Source of the DNA: Rickettsia typhi
Lineage (GTDB): Bacteria; Pseudomonadota; Alphaproteobacteria; Rickettsiales; UBA1997
Length of the DNA: 6,573 nt
Reading direction: 5' to 3'
NCBI GenBank assembly: GCA_945888585.1
Contig: CAMDAI010000073.1
Coordinates: 1-6,573 of the forward strand
The position numbers and the translations under genes are program-made. The notes under the pieces are model-generated. The model saw nothing but the letters and a program-made list of their open reading frames with translations, had not been told where the DNA came from and did no database searches. Below are positions 6,349 through 6,573 of this stretch, one piece after another (position 1 is the stretch's first letter; every line of letters starts with the position of its first letter).

Positions 6349-6573
6349 ATTCATTCAAAATTATCACTATCTTTTTTTTAACTCTAATAACTTGTTCTTG
6401 CGGATTTGAATCGGTTTATAATTTAGAAAATAAAATTTCCAATACAGATAATTACGAAGAAGAACTGGCAGCAATTAAAATTAAAAAAGAAAGTAAGCGT
6501 ATCAATCAAGTTCTAAGAAATAATTTGGAAGATGCTCTAAACCCAGATGATATAAAAGTTGAAACTAAATATT
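6345..6573 (+). CDS. lptE: LptE-like LPS-assembly lipoprotein, 3' end missing
   Basis: The first 76 residues are visible before the window ends. Residues 1-19 form a short lipoprotein signal peptide: Lys5, then a hydrophobic core of about residues 6-15, then TCSCGF. The Cys19 of CGF is the likely lipidated residue, because alphaproteobacterial LptE proteins begin CGF-x-x-x-Y after cleavage. Here it reads CGFESVY. Further on, ELAAIKIK and the stretch [15 protein letters not shown] at about 52-66 match the family pattern of a strand followed by a helix with (R)-x-x-Q-x-LRN-x-L. LptE plugs the LptD barrel and helps place LPS in the outer leaflet of the outer membrane. The start codon overlaps the pyrG stop as ATGA, and a GGAG at 6322 is too far upstream to act as an ordinary ribosome site, so translation is probably coupled to pyrG. 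Having pyrG as upstream neighbour is unusual, since in many alphaproteobacteria lptE sits between leuS and holA. Confidence 0.8.
   Translation, partial: MNSFKIITIFFLTLITCSCGFESVYNLENKISNTDNYEEELAAIKIKKESKRINQVLRNNLEDALNPDDIKVETKY

Noticed and set aside
1..6573. tRNA, rRNA, CRISPR, insertion sequence, phage or toxin-antitoxin content
   Set aside because: Almost every base is assigned to recognised coding sequence, the gaps are too short for such elements, and no array or terminal inverted repeats were seen.

Overview
The window is a densely packed, AT-rich (roughly 30% G+C by eye) piece of a Gram-negative chromosome. It holds nine protein genes and only about 170 non-coding bases, the longest gaps being about 56 bases. 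The protein sequences point to an alphaproteobacterium, probably Rickettsiales or a related low-GC lineage. HemF is close to what I remember of Rickettsia HemF, the FtsW has the alphaproteobacterial WW-x-DIDR start, PurS and PurQ are separate small proteins, and the last gene has the CGF-x-x-x-Y start of alphaproteobacterial LptE. HemF uses O2, so the cell is at least sometimes aerobic. FtsW and LptE imply peptidoglycan and an outer membrane with LPS. No gene is visibly broken and there is no mobile element, so this is a working housekeeping segment.

Layout: on the left, the 3' part of an OsmC-family gene (1-399) is followed 4 bases later by an unrecognised 148-residue membrane protein (404-850). 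These two converge, across 5 bases, on a minus-strand ftsW (856-2016). A 56-base divergent region (2017-2072) separates ftsW from a plus-strand run that continues to the window edge: hemF (2073-2939), purC (2996-3712), purS (3730-3975), purQ (3975-4661), pyrG (4696-6348) and the start of lptE (6345-6573, cut by the edge).

How the genes work together: purC, purS and purQ serve de novo IMP synthesis. PurS and PurQ are subunits of FGAM synthase, whose large subunit PurL is not in the window. pyrG makes CTP from UTP and, like PurQ, draws ammonia from glutamine, so the run joins purine and pyrimidine nucleotide supply. hemF (haem), ftsW (septal wall) and lptE (LPS export) are unrelated housekeeping functions. 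Tight junctions (TAATG at purS/purQ, ATGA at pyrG/lptE) suggest translational coupling.

I found no clear new biological system. The points most worth a second look are the unknown membrane protein, the pyrG-lptE junction and gene order, the absence of purL beside purSQ, and the short HemF C-terminus. No tRNA, rRNA, CRISPR array, insertion sequence or convincing hairpin terminator was seen.
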